Part shown: in pieces, positions 52,749-62,272 of the stretch | Layout of the letters: every line of letters starts with the position of its first letter | Position numbering within the stretch: position 1 is the stretch's first letter | Assembly (NCBI GenBank): GCA_019925105.1 | Contig: JAHGAU010000012.1 | Coordinates: forward strand, 868,001-932,000 | Length of the DNA stretch: 64,000 nucleotides | Direction: 5' to 3' | Source: Niebla homalea | Lineage: Eukaryota > Ascomycota > Lecanoromycetes > Lecanorales > Ramalinaceae | Made by a program: the position numbers and the translations under genes | Notes under the pieces: generated by a model | The model's database searches: none | What the model saw: only the letters and a program-made list of their open reading frames with translations | What the model was told of the DNA's origin: nothing

Positions 52749-53648
52749 CTACTCGATGTCAACTTTCTTGACGTCCACAAAGTCCTTGTCCATTTTGGGA
52801 ATGTTGATGATCAGAATCCCGTCCTCCATCTTCGCAGTAATGTCGTCACTGTTGACCTGGGCTGGACTCTGCTTGCTGCCCAACCTGATCTTCCTCTCAA
52901 AGACCCCGACCTTACGCTCATCAAGCGCAAGAGTCTTCAAGAAATCTTCGTCACCTGGCCTGTAGATGACACCAGCAACATTCATCTCGCTCTTATCAGC
53001 ATCCCAATTGACTCCAACATCTTCCTTCTTGGCTCCAGGGAGTGAGACATGCACGATGAAAGCATCCTCGGTGTCGAAAATGTCCGCTTCGGGGGCAAAG
53101 TCTTTGCCACCAGTAGTGCTGTCAGCGTTCTCGCGGGGACGTGGAACGGCAGCGTCGTCGGGCGCAAATTGAGAGATGAATTCCTCCAGCTTGCTCATAT
53201 CGAACCCGCCTTGTCCCCAGCCGCCCCAGTTCATGCCACGACCTCCAGCGCGGCCTCGACCCCCCCAGCCACCTCTACCGTGATGTGCGTGGTGTCCAGG
53301 GCGACCCGTGTATTGATAAGGCCAACCATGCCTTCCTCTATGACCTCCAAAGAGAAAGCCAGGTCCCTGTCCATCGAAGGGATCGTTGGAGGGCGGACCA
53401 TGATGTGGGTGTCCATGTGGGCCACTTGACGGTGGCGGTGGAGAGGGTGGATCTTCTGCAACAGGGGGAGGAGGTGGGCCTCCGGGGGCTGGTGGTGGGC
53501 GAGGGGCGTCGTAGCCGGGCGGGGGGCCTCTGTTACGAGCCTCTGGATCAAACGCAGCGAAGAATGGATGATCAGCTCCAGCGTTGTTCAATGAGGTAAG
53601 GAAGTCCCAGAAAGGGTTGGCCGAGTTCATATTGCGAATGTTCGACAT
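52749..53648 (-). CDS. Small heat-shock protein, Hsp20/alpha-crystallin
   Basis: The frame is open from 53726, but MSNIRNMNSANPFWDFL at 53648 is the likely start (299 aa). The N-terminal ~180 residues are unusual: PFFAAFDPEARN, then Pro-rich (PPPAPGGPPPPP) and Gly/His/Arg-rich (GRGGWGGRGRAGGRGMNWGG) stretches. The alpha-crystallin domain covers about 186-299: PEADIFDTEDAFIVHVSLPG, KEDVGVNWDADKSEMNVAG, GVFERKIRLG and the GILIINIPK strand with the family's hydrophobic I-x-I/P pattern. Such proteins hold unfolding clients as ATP-independent oligomeric chaperones. The long disordered N-terminus is longer than in yeast Hsp26/Hsp42-type relatives' ordered part and may drive condensation, which is inference. 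A heat-shock-element-like site lies upstream. Confidence 0.9.
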   Translation of the reverse strand: MSNIRNMNSANPFWDFLTSLNNAGADHPFFAAFDPEARNRGPPPGYDAPRPPPAPGGPPPPPVAEDPPSPPPPSSGPHGHPHHGPPSNDPFDGQGPGFLFGGHRGRHGWPYQYTGRPGHHAHHGRGGWGGRGRAGGRGMNWGGWGQGGFDMSKLEEFISQFAPDDAAVPRPRENADSTTGGKDFAPEADIFDTEDAFIVHVSLPGAKKEDVGVNWDADKSEMNVAGVIYRPGDEDFLKTLALDERKVGVFERKIRLGSKQSPAQVNSDDITAKMEDGILIINIPKMDKDFVDVKKVDIE

Positions 53649-53891
53649 GATTGAGATGTGAAGTCTGGCTTTTCTGAGAACGTACAGAAGTTGGTGTGAT
53701 TCTGATATGAAGGTGTTGAAGTGCACAGTATGGATGTTTGATATGGAGAGCAGAACAACTACATGAAGGACAACCTACGCTATATGTAATGGAAAACTAC
53801 AGGCAGCAAGAATTTACGTAGACTTGCGTACGACAGCATCCGGTATGAGCGAGAAGTAGCAAGAAGACGATGGAAGATACCAAAGCAGGAA

Positions 53892-53899
53892 TTCTAGAA
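53892..53899 (-). promoter_or_regulatory. Heat-shock-element-like TTCTAGAA upstream of the Hsp20 gene
   Basis: TTCnnGAA is the inverted core bound by Hsf1. It sits about 245 bp upstream of the Hsp20 start, with more GAA units spaced by about ten bases nearby (53850-53875). A single short match may be chance. Confidence 0.35.
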
Positions 53900-55238
53900 T
53901 CCGAGATCAGGCACCAGATATTGTCGGTCAAATGACGCGTTCACAAGCTCGGTACTTGCGGGCTCGAATAGATTCCCGAGACCAGGTGCAAGACGTCCGT
54001 TGGAGAGTCCAAATATGTCACCTTTGATCGTTGTACAGTTTGCGTCTCCTTCATATTGCCTTGCCGCCAATGGAAGAGGCCGGGGGGATCGAGAAAAGGT
54101 CCTGTGTGGCAAGTGATGCTGATCATGGTCACGTGCATCACCAAATTGCTTAGTCAGCTGATTTTGCCCGAGTAGTACAGCATTTTTGACTATATACGTG
54201 GATTGAAGCTCATGTCTATTCACATTACCAAGACATGCTTCGGAGACGAAGATATCTTCTATTTTTGAGCCTCCGCTGGTCTTCTGTCTGGGGAAGCGAG
54301 CGTGAGTATGTAAGTTCGGTCTCAAGATGCATTCTCTGTAGCTTGAAACCCACGAGGTTGCAAATTTTACATTTTAGTTGATGTTGAGGCACTCTTACCA
54401 TTTCAGCATAGCTTAAAGAAGTGGTATACTATGAAGTGACAAGTCAAAGTCCAGACGTCGTGTACCTTGCTCAAAGAAGTTGGTTGCCTGCGTTCGAGAA
54501 GGCAAGCAATGCTCGAAGAGCCGCTTGCTTCTTTGTCATGGCCTGTGACACCCTGTGCATTGTATGGGCACCACGCCATATAGCATCGACATTTCCGTCC
54601 ATCAGCATCTTCTTGCCGAGAGCTGAAAGGGTAGGAGAAGCCGGAAAGGCCTAGCTTGGTTGGTCAAAGATCTGGGTATGACGAGTTTCAATTACAGTCT
54701 CGCTCAAGGACGCTCTGGATTGATGACTGTCACTCATTGAGCCGACATCGGTGGTCTTCTGCCGCATACAGGTCGCTCTGCCCGGGCCCAAACACAAATG
54801 CCCCTAAACACTACTGCGCTGGCTAGACCTTCAGGGCAGCGCCTGTGAGGATAGGCATCGACCCTTTCGGATCAACATGGTTGTTGGCCATGACACCTGT
54901 TAATGCAGCCCAATTGAAACGAGCACAGGGCATCTGGAGCGCTCGCAGCTGCCCCATGGGACTGGTTGAATGGTGATTCCGTTCTTAGCGTGAGCAAGTT
55001 TTCTCTTTCCACCAAATCATAATTATTTCGCCTGCATAAGCTGGGCATGCTTCGTTCCACTATCGTGGGTAGAACGACTCGAGACCCTTTGGAAGGCAAA
55101 ACCATCTGCCGAGCTGGTTGTGGCCAGGCACAGGTTGTTCGGGTGCCGCAGCCAACCGTAGACGTAATATTGGTTGAACCTGTGGTGATCAGCTGATTCT
55201 AATGCAAGGCGTCTAGAGGGGAAGTCGAGACTTCGTGC

Positions 55239-55244
55239 ATATAA
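55239..55244 (+). promoter_or_regulatory. TATA box of the first metallothionein-like gene
   Basis: TATAAA in the context gcaTATAAAgagg, about 155 bp before the ATG at 55397. The region between is C/A-rich and lacks competing ATGs in a strong context. Confidence 0.5.
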
Positions 55245-55396
55245 AGAGGTCAGCGTGCCCCTCATGCCATTCTTCGTTCACCTCCAACCACACTTCAACT
55301 CATCAACATCTTCTCTCCAGCCAACGATAAAACCCTTGCTGCCAAAGAAATAGACACTTTTTACCTCCGGGCAACATCACACAAACACAAGACGCA

Positions 55397-55530
55397 ATGG
55401 GTGAGTCCCTTGAATGCAAGTCATGTTTGACACATGGACGAGTAGCTGATTGATCTTCGAAGCACCTGGGTGTACTTGCAGCTGCGGCGACGCATGTAGC
55501 TGTCCTTCCGGCGGGTGCACGTGCAAGTAG
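55397..55530 (+). CDS. Metallothionein-like mini-protein 1
   Basis: Two exons, 55397-55400 (ATG plus one base) and 55463-55530. The 62-bp intron is GTGAGT…TCGAAG with an internal CTGATT branch. The product is 23 aa with seven Cys at positions 5, 7, 9, 13, 15, 20 and 22, arranged as CxCxC, CxC and CxC pairs, no aromatic residue, and a terminal Lys. It begins MAPGCTCSCGDACSC. This length and CxC layout match short fungal copper metallothioneins such as those of Neurospora and Agaricus (25-26 aa). Copper or zinc binding is inferred. The gene escapes simple frame searches because the first exon is four bases. A TATA box lies upstream. A second such gene follows 0.7 kb downstream. Confidence 0.8.
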
Positions 55531-56242
55531 TGCACTCCAAACACGACCAGATATCAGAGACGTGATGGAAGTGGAAACGGCAGTGAAGGCAGAGTGGTGG
55601 CATGTTGTTCAAACGAGAACATTCCTTTGAAATGAGATATGATATTGGATGGAGAGGTGAAATGGACTTCTGGGCCTTGGAACGCTAAACGACTGGATGT
55701 CGCTGGTTGATTAGAGTGCTCGGCTCGAGTTAATGTCAATCTTTACACCATATCAATATTCCGGCGAGTGCTGTGCGTCTTGATCATCGAAAACCGGGCC
55801 TCATTGCATCCAATCACATGTCGCTCTGCGTTGGGTCTGTAGCTGTTGGACCCTTTCCTTGTTGAATGTGTTGGACACATGATACCCGTGACTAAAGGCA
55901 GCCTGTCAAAGGAAGGGATGCTATGCCAGGAGCTTAGGCCCCCCAACATCCAAGCGGACTATACCGAAGCCAGAAGTCGTGCGATTCGTTCGAGGACATC
56001 ATGCGGGGTTTTTGCGTGGAGATGCATGTGGGGGTTTCCCGCGAATGCATATGGTGTGGAGGGGCGAGTAGCGTTGGGGAAAGAGATAAAATGCAAGTTC
56101 GATCCAACTCTCTTTCTTTCCTTTTCTTCTCCAACAGCTTTCCACTCCTCAAATCAATCCATCATACAAGAGCTCCAGATCCAACCCGAAACCCTCATCC
56201 CCTCAGAACACACTCGAACCTTCGTTTCTCGTACCGTCAGCC
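55531..56242. other. Spacer and promoter between the two mini-metallothionein genes
   Basis: About 710 bp. A TATA-like GATAAAATG lies near 56085, followed by a pyrimidine-rich leader (ctctctttctttcc). Overlapping plus-strand frames to 56342 look like chance. Confidence 0.4.
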
Positions 56243-56376
56243 ATGGGTCCATGCGACTGTAACAGCTGTGGATGCAGCGGGGATTGCGCAAGCTGTGGAT
56301 GCGGCTCTTGCGGAGTACGTTGTTGGCTTTCGAGATTCCTGACTTTGCAACGACTGACATGGACTTCTAGCATTAA
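56243..56376 (+). CDS. Metallothionein-like mini-protein 2
   Basis: Two exons, 56243-56314 and 56371-56376. The 56-bp intron is GTACGT…TTCTAG with a good CTGAC branch. The last exon codes only His and stop. The product is 25 aa with eight Cys at 4, 6, 9, 11, 15, 18, 20 and 23, starting MGPCDCNSCGCSGDC. The pattern is CxC-xx-CxC with Gly, Ser and Asn spacers, typical of short fungal copper metallothioneins. If the intron is not removed, translation continues V-R-C-W before diverging, so splicing sets the C-terminus. The two mini-genes share strand, size, and a short intron at opposite ends, so they are probably not a recent simple duplication. Metal identity is inferred. Confidence 0.8.
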
Positions 56377-56668
56377 TTCATATGCATTGAAGTGCGGAAG
56401 GTAGTTGGCATGGATGGTGGCGTGGTGTGATGCATTTGTCGGGGAGTTGCAGAAATCGGTGTGCTGGAGGCTGACAAGATTGTCCGTTCATGTAGAGTAG
56501 CAGCTTCGATGGTCGAAAGAATGTACCCACGGTCTTTTCCGTCTTGCCCAGTCCCTAATATCGACGAGAGGGATCGATCCCTCGGTGCAATGTGGCTCCT
56601 TGCCCATATCTGCGTCAGGCCCTTTGCCCGCATATAAAGCGACAGGCCATTATCTGTGCTCTCTTCTT

Positions 56669-58369
56669 TCAACCCAAGCCCATCTTGACATCATCTTCCA
56701 CACCCCAATCGCCATTTCGTTCGTGGTGAGGCAGCACCACATGGGTATCGTCCTCATCATTACGTAGAGTGCTTGATACTGAAAAATCGCCACTGCTGCT
56801 AACGCTCCGATTGCTGCTTCTTCTGAAGAACCCCCTTCGTCGTGCCTGAACATTGCCCGGCTCATTGCTGTCAACACTTGAGGCTTTGGAGTGCTTCGAG
56901 GATTCTGATGCCTTGCCAGGGGAGGCCACCGCCTTTAACGTTGCCGTTGAGCCATCCATCCCCATATCACTTTCGATCTCCACCAGTTCGGCATCTCGGT
57001 ACCACTTTCTCCGCCTTGTGTAGCGACCCCATCCGTCCTGACCACGCCGACCGTCGTTCCACTTGTTGTCGTAGTAGATCCAACCTTCCGAGCCCTTGCT
57101 GGTCTTGCCCTTTCCACCTGCATCAATCTGCCAGTCACTGCCCTCCACCCACCGCCATTCTGCCAAGCCGTTCTCAACTTCTGGGAGACGGAAGTTATCC
57201 TTGGGGTCTGCAGGATGCAAGTGTTCGTCTGTCCAGGGTGTTCGCTCATAAGCTAATAGAGAGTACGTCCAACCTAGCCCAAGCCACCGTCTCTGATTCT
57301 CGAAGACGACAAATGTGAAGCGAACACCAGCCGAAGGGGCCTTCCCCGCGGTAGCCAAGGAGCTGGCGATATCCCGCTGATCTTTCTGCCGAGGCGGCAG
57401 TGGAGGTCCTGGCTGCTTCGTTCCCTGGCCTTTCGATTCCGCTTTCGAGAGATTCAGACCGGTGATGAAGGACGAAGCCTTCCGAACCAGGCTCGAGCGC
57501 CATAAGAGGGCTCTAGTTACTCGTGCGGGGCGGGAATGCCAACTCAACGTGATGGTGCCAATGGCCATGATGATCCTTCGACTTGTGAGGAGATAGAAAG
57601 GTGGAAGGGTGAGACCAATCCATAGCGGGGTGACGAACACTATACGAATGAACAGTGAAGTCAATGCAGGTCTCGTAGTTGCAGAGGTAGCTGTACGTTG
57701 GGTAGACAGAAAGTCAGTGAGCTGCATGAAAGGCTCCAACAGAATATTGCATCTCGTTGTGAAGACGTTGAGAGTCTCCACGATCTCATCGAGACTCTTC
57801 TGGTGTTTCATGCCTCCTTCTACACTTTCCTTTTTCTGACCCGGAAGCTTCTCCCCAGTCCATCCGCTCGAAGACAGTGGCGAGTATCGTCGTGAATACA
57901 TGCCAAGAATGAGGATAGCGACAAAGATGACTGGACCAGCGTGTCGGATGGCAACATCGCCGTAGAGCGTGACTGCCCAGAAGCTAGCTACGACGAGAAA
58001 GCTCTCCCATGGGTCGCCGCTAGTCCATGTGATCAGCCCGACTGCTTGACTCATGGGTAGTAGAAAGGGATGGGAGAATGCCAAAGCTCGGGTGATGGCA
58101 GGAGGGGTTGCAACCAGCAGTGGGGATTTGTGGTGGACAAGGATGGTGGACCTCTGCTTCGTAGCTGGAGAAGCCGGAGTCTGTGGGACTGGCGAGAAGG
58201 TAGCGACTGTAGGAGGATTAGGATCCGCTGACTTCAGAGTCTTGGATCCGTCATTGGTTTGAGTGGGATGAGAGGGCGTCATGTCTGCAATCCAAGGTGT
58301 TTCTGCCCACAGTAATGAGCAAGTGTAATAGATGGACGAACGGAGGATGCACGTACCAAAAGCAGCCAT
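56669..58369 (-). CDS. PEX30-type peroxin (Pex24p domain plus dysferlin domain)
   Basis: Minus-strand exons are 58369-58357 and 58302-56669, giving 548 aa. The 54-bp intron (GTACGT…GGGCAG) is in frame and free of stops, so the unspliced frame reads through. The N-terminal ~75 residues are disordered. The Pex24p membrane region covers about 75-290 (RALAFSHPFLLPMSQAVGLI, SFLVVASFWAVTLYGD, VIFVAILILGMYSRRYSP, FLSTQRTATSATTRPALTS, PLWIGLTLPPFYLL). The dysferlin N part (about 335-400: FTFVVFENQRRWLGLGW) and C part (about 415-455: EGWIYYDNKWNDGRRG) follow. In yeast, Pex30-32 shape ER subdomains and control peroxisome number. The tail is Ser-rich and disordered. Confidence 0.88.
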   Translation of the reverse strand: MAAFGTCILRSSIYYTCSLLWAETPWIADMTPSHPTQTNDGSKTLKSADPNPPTVATFSPVPQTPASPATKQRSTILVHHKSPLLVATPPAITRALAFSHPFLLPMSQAVGLITWTSGDPWESFLVVASFWAVTLYGDVAIRHAGPVIFVAILILGMYSRRYSPLSSSGWTGEKLPGQKKESVEGGMKHQKSLDEIVETLNVFTTRCNILLEPFMQLTDFLSTQRTATSATTRPALTSLFIRIVFVTPLWIGLTLPPFYLLTSRRIIMAIGTITLSWHSRPARVTRALLWRSSLVRKASSFITGLNLSKAESKGQGTKQPGPPLPPRQKDQRDIASSLATAGKAPSAGVRFTFVVFENQRRWLGLGWTYSLLAYERTPWTDEHLHPADPKDNFRLPEVENGLAEWRWVEGSDWQIDAGGKGKTSKGSEGWIYYDNKWNDGRRGQDGWGRYTRRRKWYRDAELVEIESDMGMDGSTATLKAVASPGKASESSKHSKASSVDSNEPGNVQARRRGFFRRSSNRSVSSSGDFSVSSTLRNDEDDTHVVLPHHERNGDWGVEDDVKMGLG

Positions 58370-58726
58370 GCAAGAGCAAATGCTTGGACTGGATCATTGC
58401 TTTCTCAGAGCAATAACATGATCTGTCTGTGAGAGCCTGAGAGGCCACACCAAGGCTTCTGTTGACCTGGGGGTTTAATACGAGTATGCAGGCACCATGT
58501 CATGCAGGATTCATGCAGGCTCCCAGGCTCCGAGGGCCTAGGGCCTAGGGCCTCGCGCCTCGCCTTACAATGAGCCCAGTCTACAATATACGCGCAATAG
58601 TAGTAAGAAATACTGTGACATCTTGCGGCGATATTTTCGCCTGCATCGTTACCCCATGACATGTCTGCAAAGATGAGCACGATTTCGTCCAGCGATCTAT
58701 GAGACGGGCGACCAAAGCAGTCTTCC
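58370..58726. other. Divergent promoter region before PAM16
   Basis: A 357-bp space between the start codons of the peroxin (-) and PAM16 (+). It contains a CCTAGGGCCTAGGGCCT direct repeat near 58538-58553. No gene is seen. Confidence 0.45.
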
Positions 58727-59203
58727 ATGGTAAGTCGTTGAAGTCCACAATCTTGTAAATAGTAAACAGCTCCTGACACCTCCTAGGCCCATCGCATCAT
58801 AACCCAAGTAGTCATCACAGGCTCAAGAGTATTGGGACGTGCCGTTGCCGAAGCCTACAAGCAAGCGTCAGCATCTCAACAATATGCTCGACAAGCTGGG
58901 TCCTCCGATAGCCCAGGCACGGCTCACAATCTCGCCTCCTCAGGTCTCACGCTCGATGAGGCCTGCAAGATCCTCAACGTCAGACCACCGCAAGGTGGCA
59001 AGGCGGATATGGACGGTGTGATGCTGCGCTTCAAGCAGCTCTTTAGCCAGAACAATCCAGACAAGGGGGGGAGTTTCTATCTACAGAGCAAGATCCTCAG
59101 GGCGAGGGAGCGCATCGAGATGGAGGTGCGAGAAGCTACCGAGGCTGCCCAAAGGGAAGCCGAGATCAAAGGAGGCTGGAAACCAAAGGTCTACAAGGAC
59201 TGA
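58727..59203 (+). CDS. PAM16: PAM16/TIM16, mitochondrial import motor subunit
   Basis: Exon 1 is only the ATG (58727-58729). Exon 2 is 58787-59203. The 57-bp intron is GTAAGT…TCCTAG with a CTGACA branch, giving 139 aa. The joined start reads MAHRIITQVVITGSRVLGRA, the conserved Pam16 N-terminal segment. The degenerate J-like domain covers about 50-115 (LTLDEACKILNVRP, MLRFKQLFSQNNPDKGGSFY, SKILRARERIEME). The HPD tripeptide of true J proteins is replaced by NNPDKGG, as expected for Pam16. It pairs with Pam18 and regulates mtHsp70 at TIM23 on the matrix face of the inner membrane. The upstream ATG is supported because the Met at 58832 would omit this segment. Confidence 0.93.
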
Positions 59204-59937
59204 TGGGTCTCTTTCTGTTCTTGACAATGGGCTCCGATGTCAGACTGCAAAGAGCAACTGAAACAGTGATGATACTGTTGCACAGATTCGCCAACACGTA
59301 CAGGCACCTTCTCCCATTCATGGCCTGCTTATATATGGCAAGTCTCGATGTTACAGTGTGATGCATAGCGAGGCGTTCCGGATTCAGTCTCTCACCTCCG
59401 ATATCTGAACAACTGGTCATTTGCGCCGAACATAAGACGCTGGTGTGCCAAGGCAGGCAACACTGCGTGCTCGAAGGCGAGGGATATGACACTGGGGGTC
59501 TTACGCATCGAAGCGATCTGCTGAGATGGGCTGGATTGAAGAATTCCAGCAGAGGACGTGGTGGATAGATTCACTACCGGCCTCAATAATGGAGTCTTTT
59601 TGAAATAACATCGCTTTGACGTGTGGCCAATGGGCAAACTTGAGAATGCTCAAGAGACTCTACAAGTATATGAAAGTCAGCAGTGAGTGCGCTATCCACC
59701 GCCAGCGTGATAGCTTCAATGATTGACTCCGTTGTACTTCATCTATCTCGCACACATTCTTGCTTTTCTCTCCGATTTTGTTCCGCACTCACCGCTTCTC
59801 GACCCCACCATGCCACTTTGCATGGTCTTAAATATAAAGTCACTTTGTCTCAAACAGTATCCAAGGTATCTCCTAGAGGTCATAATCCACGGATTTACAA
59901 GGAAGATCTAGAACTTTCCATCCAAGTCTTTTCCACT
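59204..59937. other. Intergenic region before the GFA gene
   Basis: About 730 bp. The frame of the following gene is open from 59683, but its start is more likely 59938, so 59683-59937 is probably leader. No other gene is seen. Confidence 0.4.
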
Positions 59938-61104
59938 ATGTCCAACAGCTCAGGTAAAGCGCTTCACGACGAGAGCATGACCACATTACGATTGACGTGC
60001 CTCTGCGGTGGCGTCAAGGCCTCATTTTCTGTCCCTGGCTCTGCACTGCCCTTGTCTTTTGATATCTGCCACTGCAGTACTTGCCGCCATCAGAGTGGCC
60101 AATTGGCGATTCAGGCTTGCGAGATCCCTTCTCAATACCAACCATCCTTCTCCGTCGAGGGCTCAATTGCCAAATACGATGCCACGGGCAACCTTTTGCG
60201 CTGCTTCTGCCACACTTGTGGTGCGAATGTGTACTTTGAGGTCATCGAGACCAAGGAGATACTCTTCGACATCGGTGGCCTTGAGTGGGAGGGCCGATCT
60301 GATCTGCTGCAGGCGGCGCGACACATCTTTGTCTCGGATACGACTGACGGCGGTTTGAGCGTTTGGCTGCCCGACCTCCCTGCCTACAGCGGACACTTGG
60401 ATGATGGGCCCGAGGTTCCACTGAAGGAACTCATCGGACCAGAGAAGGCTTCGACCACACCTACCCACCCATCGACAGCCAAAGAGGAGTACCTATCCTG
60501 CTACTGCCGCTGTCGAGGCATCCAGTTCAGCATTTCGCGACCCAACGAGCAATCTAGGCACACCGTCACCGGCCCGTACGCCGACGTTCTGAAACCGTCA
60601 GTCTCAACCCCTCCCCACATCAAGGGGAACCACGGTAACGAGCTGTGGCATCTCAGGCCCCCGAACGGCACCCGCTACCTGGCCGGCCTCTGCACCTGCA
60701 ACTCCTGCCGCAAGTCCAGCGGGTTCGACATCCAGCCCTGGGCGTATATCCCCCTGGTGAATCTCCACGAAGCCCAAGGTGCCGCCGAGGACGGTGGAAC
60801 ACGACCACTCGACCTCAACGCCCTGAAGACGTCCGGTTCCTTGAAGACCCACTACTCGTCCCCCGGCAAGTACCGGGAGTTCTGCGGACGGTGCGGTGCT
60901 ACCATCTTCTGGCACTGTGACGAACGGCCTGGGCTCATCGATGTCAGTATCGGCTTGTTGGATGCGCCCGAGGGTGCCAGGGCGGAGACGTGGCTGGATA
61001 TGTTCACGGGCCGGGTGAGCTTCGAGGAAGAGGCCGTGAATCAGAAGTTTGTGGGAAGCTTGAAAGAGGGCATGAAGGCTTGGAGTGATGGAGTGGGGAG
61101 ATAG
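59938..61104 (+). CDS. Protein with two GFA/CENP-V-type zinc domains
   Basis: A single-exon frame. The ATG at 59938 (MSNSSGKALHDES) gives 388 aa; the frame is open 255 bases upstream, but those residues do not resemble the family. Domain 1 (about 18-130) carries CLCGGVKASF, ICHCSTCRHQSG and CFCHTCGANVYFE. Domain 2 (about 185-370) carries CYCRCRGIQFSI, CTCNSCRKSSGFDIQPW and FCGRCGATIFWHC. These are the three-part Cys sets that bind two zinc ions in the glutathione-dependent formaldehyde-activating (GFA/CENP-V) fold. The domains are tandem and dissimilar, so the duplication looks old. Many fungal members are annotated DUF636 or GFA without proven activity, so formaldehyde activation is not assured. 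Confidence 0.86.
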   Translation: MSNSSGKALHDESMTTLRLTCLCGGVKASFSVPGSALPLSFDICHCSTCRHQSGQLAIQACEIPSQYQPSFSVEGSIAKYDATGNLLRCFCHTCGANVYFEVIETKEILFDIGGLEWEGRSDLLQAARHIFVSDTTDGGLSVWLPDLPAYSGHLDDGPEVPLKELIGPEKASTTPTHPSTAKEEYLSCYCRCRGIQFSISRPNEQSRHTVTGPYADVLKPSVSTPPHIKGNHGNELWHLRPPNGTRYLAGLCTCNSCRKSSGFDIQPWAYIPLVNLHEAQGAAEDGGTRPLDLNALKTSGSLKTHYSSPGKYREFCGRCGATIFWHCDERPGLIDVSIGLLDAPEGARAETWLDMFTGRVSFEEEAVNQKFVGSLKEGMKAWSDGVGR

Positions 61105-62272
61105 AGGGTCAAGACAATATGATGATAGGCTCCAAACGCTCTTGAAGGAGAAAAACAGATACGAAATTGATACTGATCCTAAGATGTAAAAGCTGACCCC
61201 ATGAATTTTGTATATTCTACCTCCAGCTTGCTGTTTGCTGGGCTTGAGTTGGCATGGAGCATGTGTGGTAGGAAATCCGCCAACAGATGCACAACCTAGG
61301 TCTCGAAGTCAACGTATCATATTCCCCGTGATCACCGCTTTACTTGTCAACGTTGCCCTTTAGGATCAAGAATGCTATAGATTGACTCCCCGTTGCTGGG
61401 TTTGTGACCGGATGGAGCAAATGTGGCAGAGGTTGGCAAACAGAATCGAAATGTGGGCGGCCACCGATTGCACCACATGTTTTGGAAGTTCATTCTGATG
61501 AATTTTTCCCCCCTTTCGGTTGAAATGCGATCAAAATGTATCACGAACTCCAGCCACCGTCGTGCGAGAGATGTCTCTCTCCACAGCGTCTCATCAAGAG
61601 AGCGCTGCGATGAGAAAAGAGTAGTCTTCACCCACAGCAAAGGGACAGAAATGCCGGTCAATCACTTGATCAGCTTTGAGACCTTGGCTTGCAGAGATTG
61701 ATAGAAGTCTGCTTTGACGAAAGACTATGTAAGGTTCACAGCCTCTACGGACGACGGCTTGCGGGCTAAGCGTCGCTTTCGTCGCCCTCGTCGCCGTCAA
61801 TTTGAGCCCTCAGCAAGCCCAACAATAAGCGACCTTTCGGATACAGGTGTCCGAGACTCATCGAATGTTGGGAGCTATCTCTTTTATTAGCAGTACCTAA
61901 TTGGGCAACTCCCTTTCAGATCATGTCTTCGCACCTGTACCTGCCGGACTGTACCGCAAAACCTTTCGCCCAAAGACACCACAAAATGCAAAGATGAAGG
62001 TGCGCCCTTGGTCAATTTTGATGTCATAGAAGCTATGCAAACGCGAGATGGGGTATAATGCTGTGCGCCTTACCTGTCATAATCTCAAGCAAACGCCATA
62101 CTCACGTACTCCGAATCAACGCCTCGTGTTTCGCATTCCATTGCAGCTCATGCCCTACAAGTGCACATGAAGCATTCCACATCCATCCGTCCAACCTCCC
62201 ACAATGTATGCTACAGGAAAAGCGAGCAGGAACGTCTGCACGCGTTACACAAAGTGCTAAAACATGTCGAAA
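61105..62272. other. Convergent intergenic region, about 1.2 kb
   Basis: Lies between the stop codons of the GFA gene (+) and the poly(A) polymerase gene (-). The short frames on either strand lack motifs. Confidence 0.45.

Larger units (their letters stand above)
53649..55396. other. Divergent intergenic region, about 1.75 kb
   Basis: Holds the Hsp20 promoter at its left and the first metallothionein-like gene's promoter at its right. A minus-strand frame at 53894-54325 is open but without homology that I recognise. Confidence 0.4.

Noticed and set aside
53894..54325. A 143-residue minus-strand frame that might be a small secreted protein
   Set aside because: The C-terminal part looks somewhat protein-like, but there is no signal peptide, no family match and no convincing exon set.
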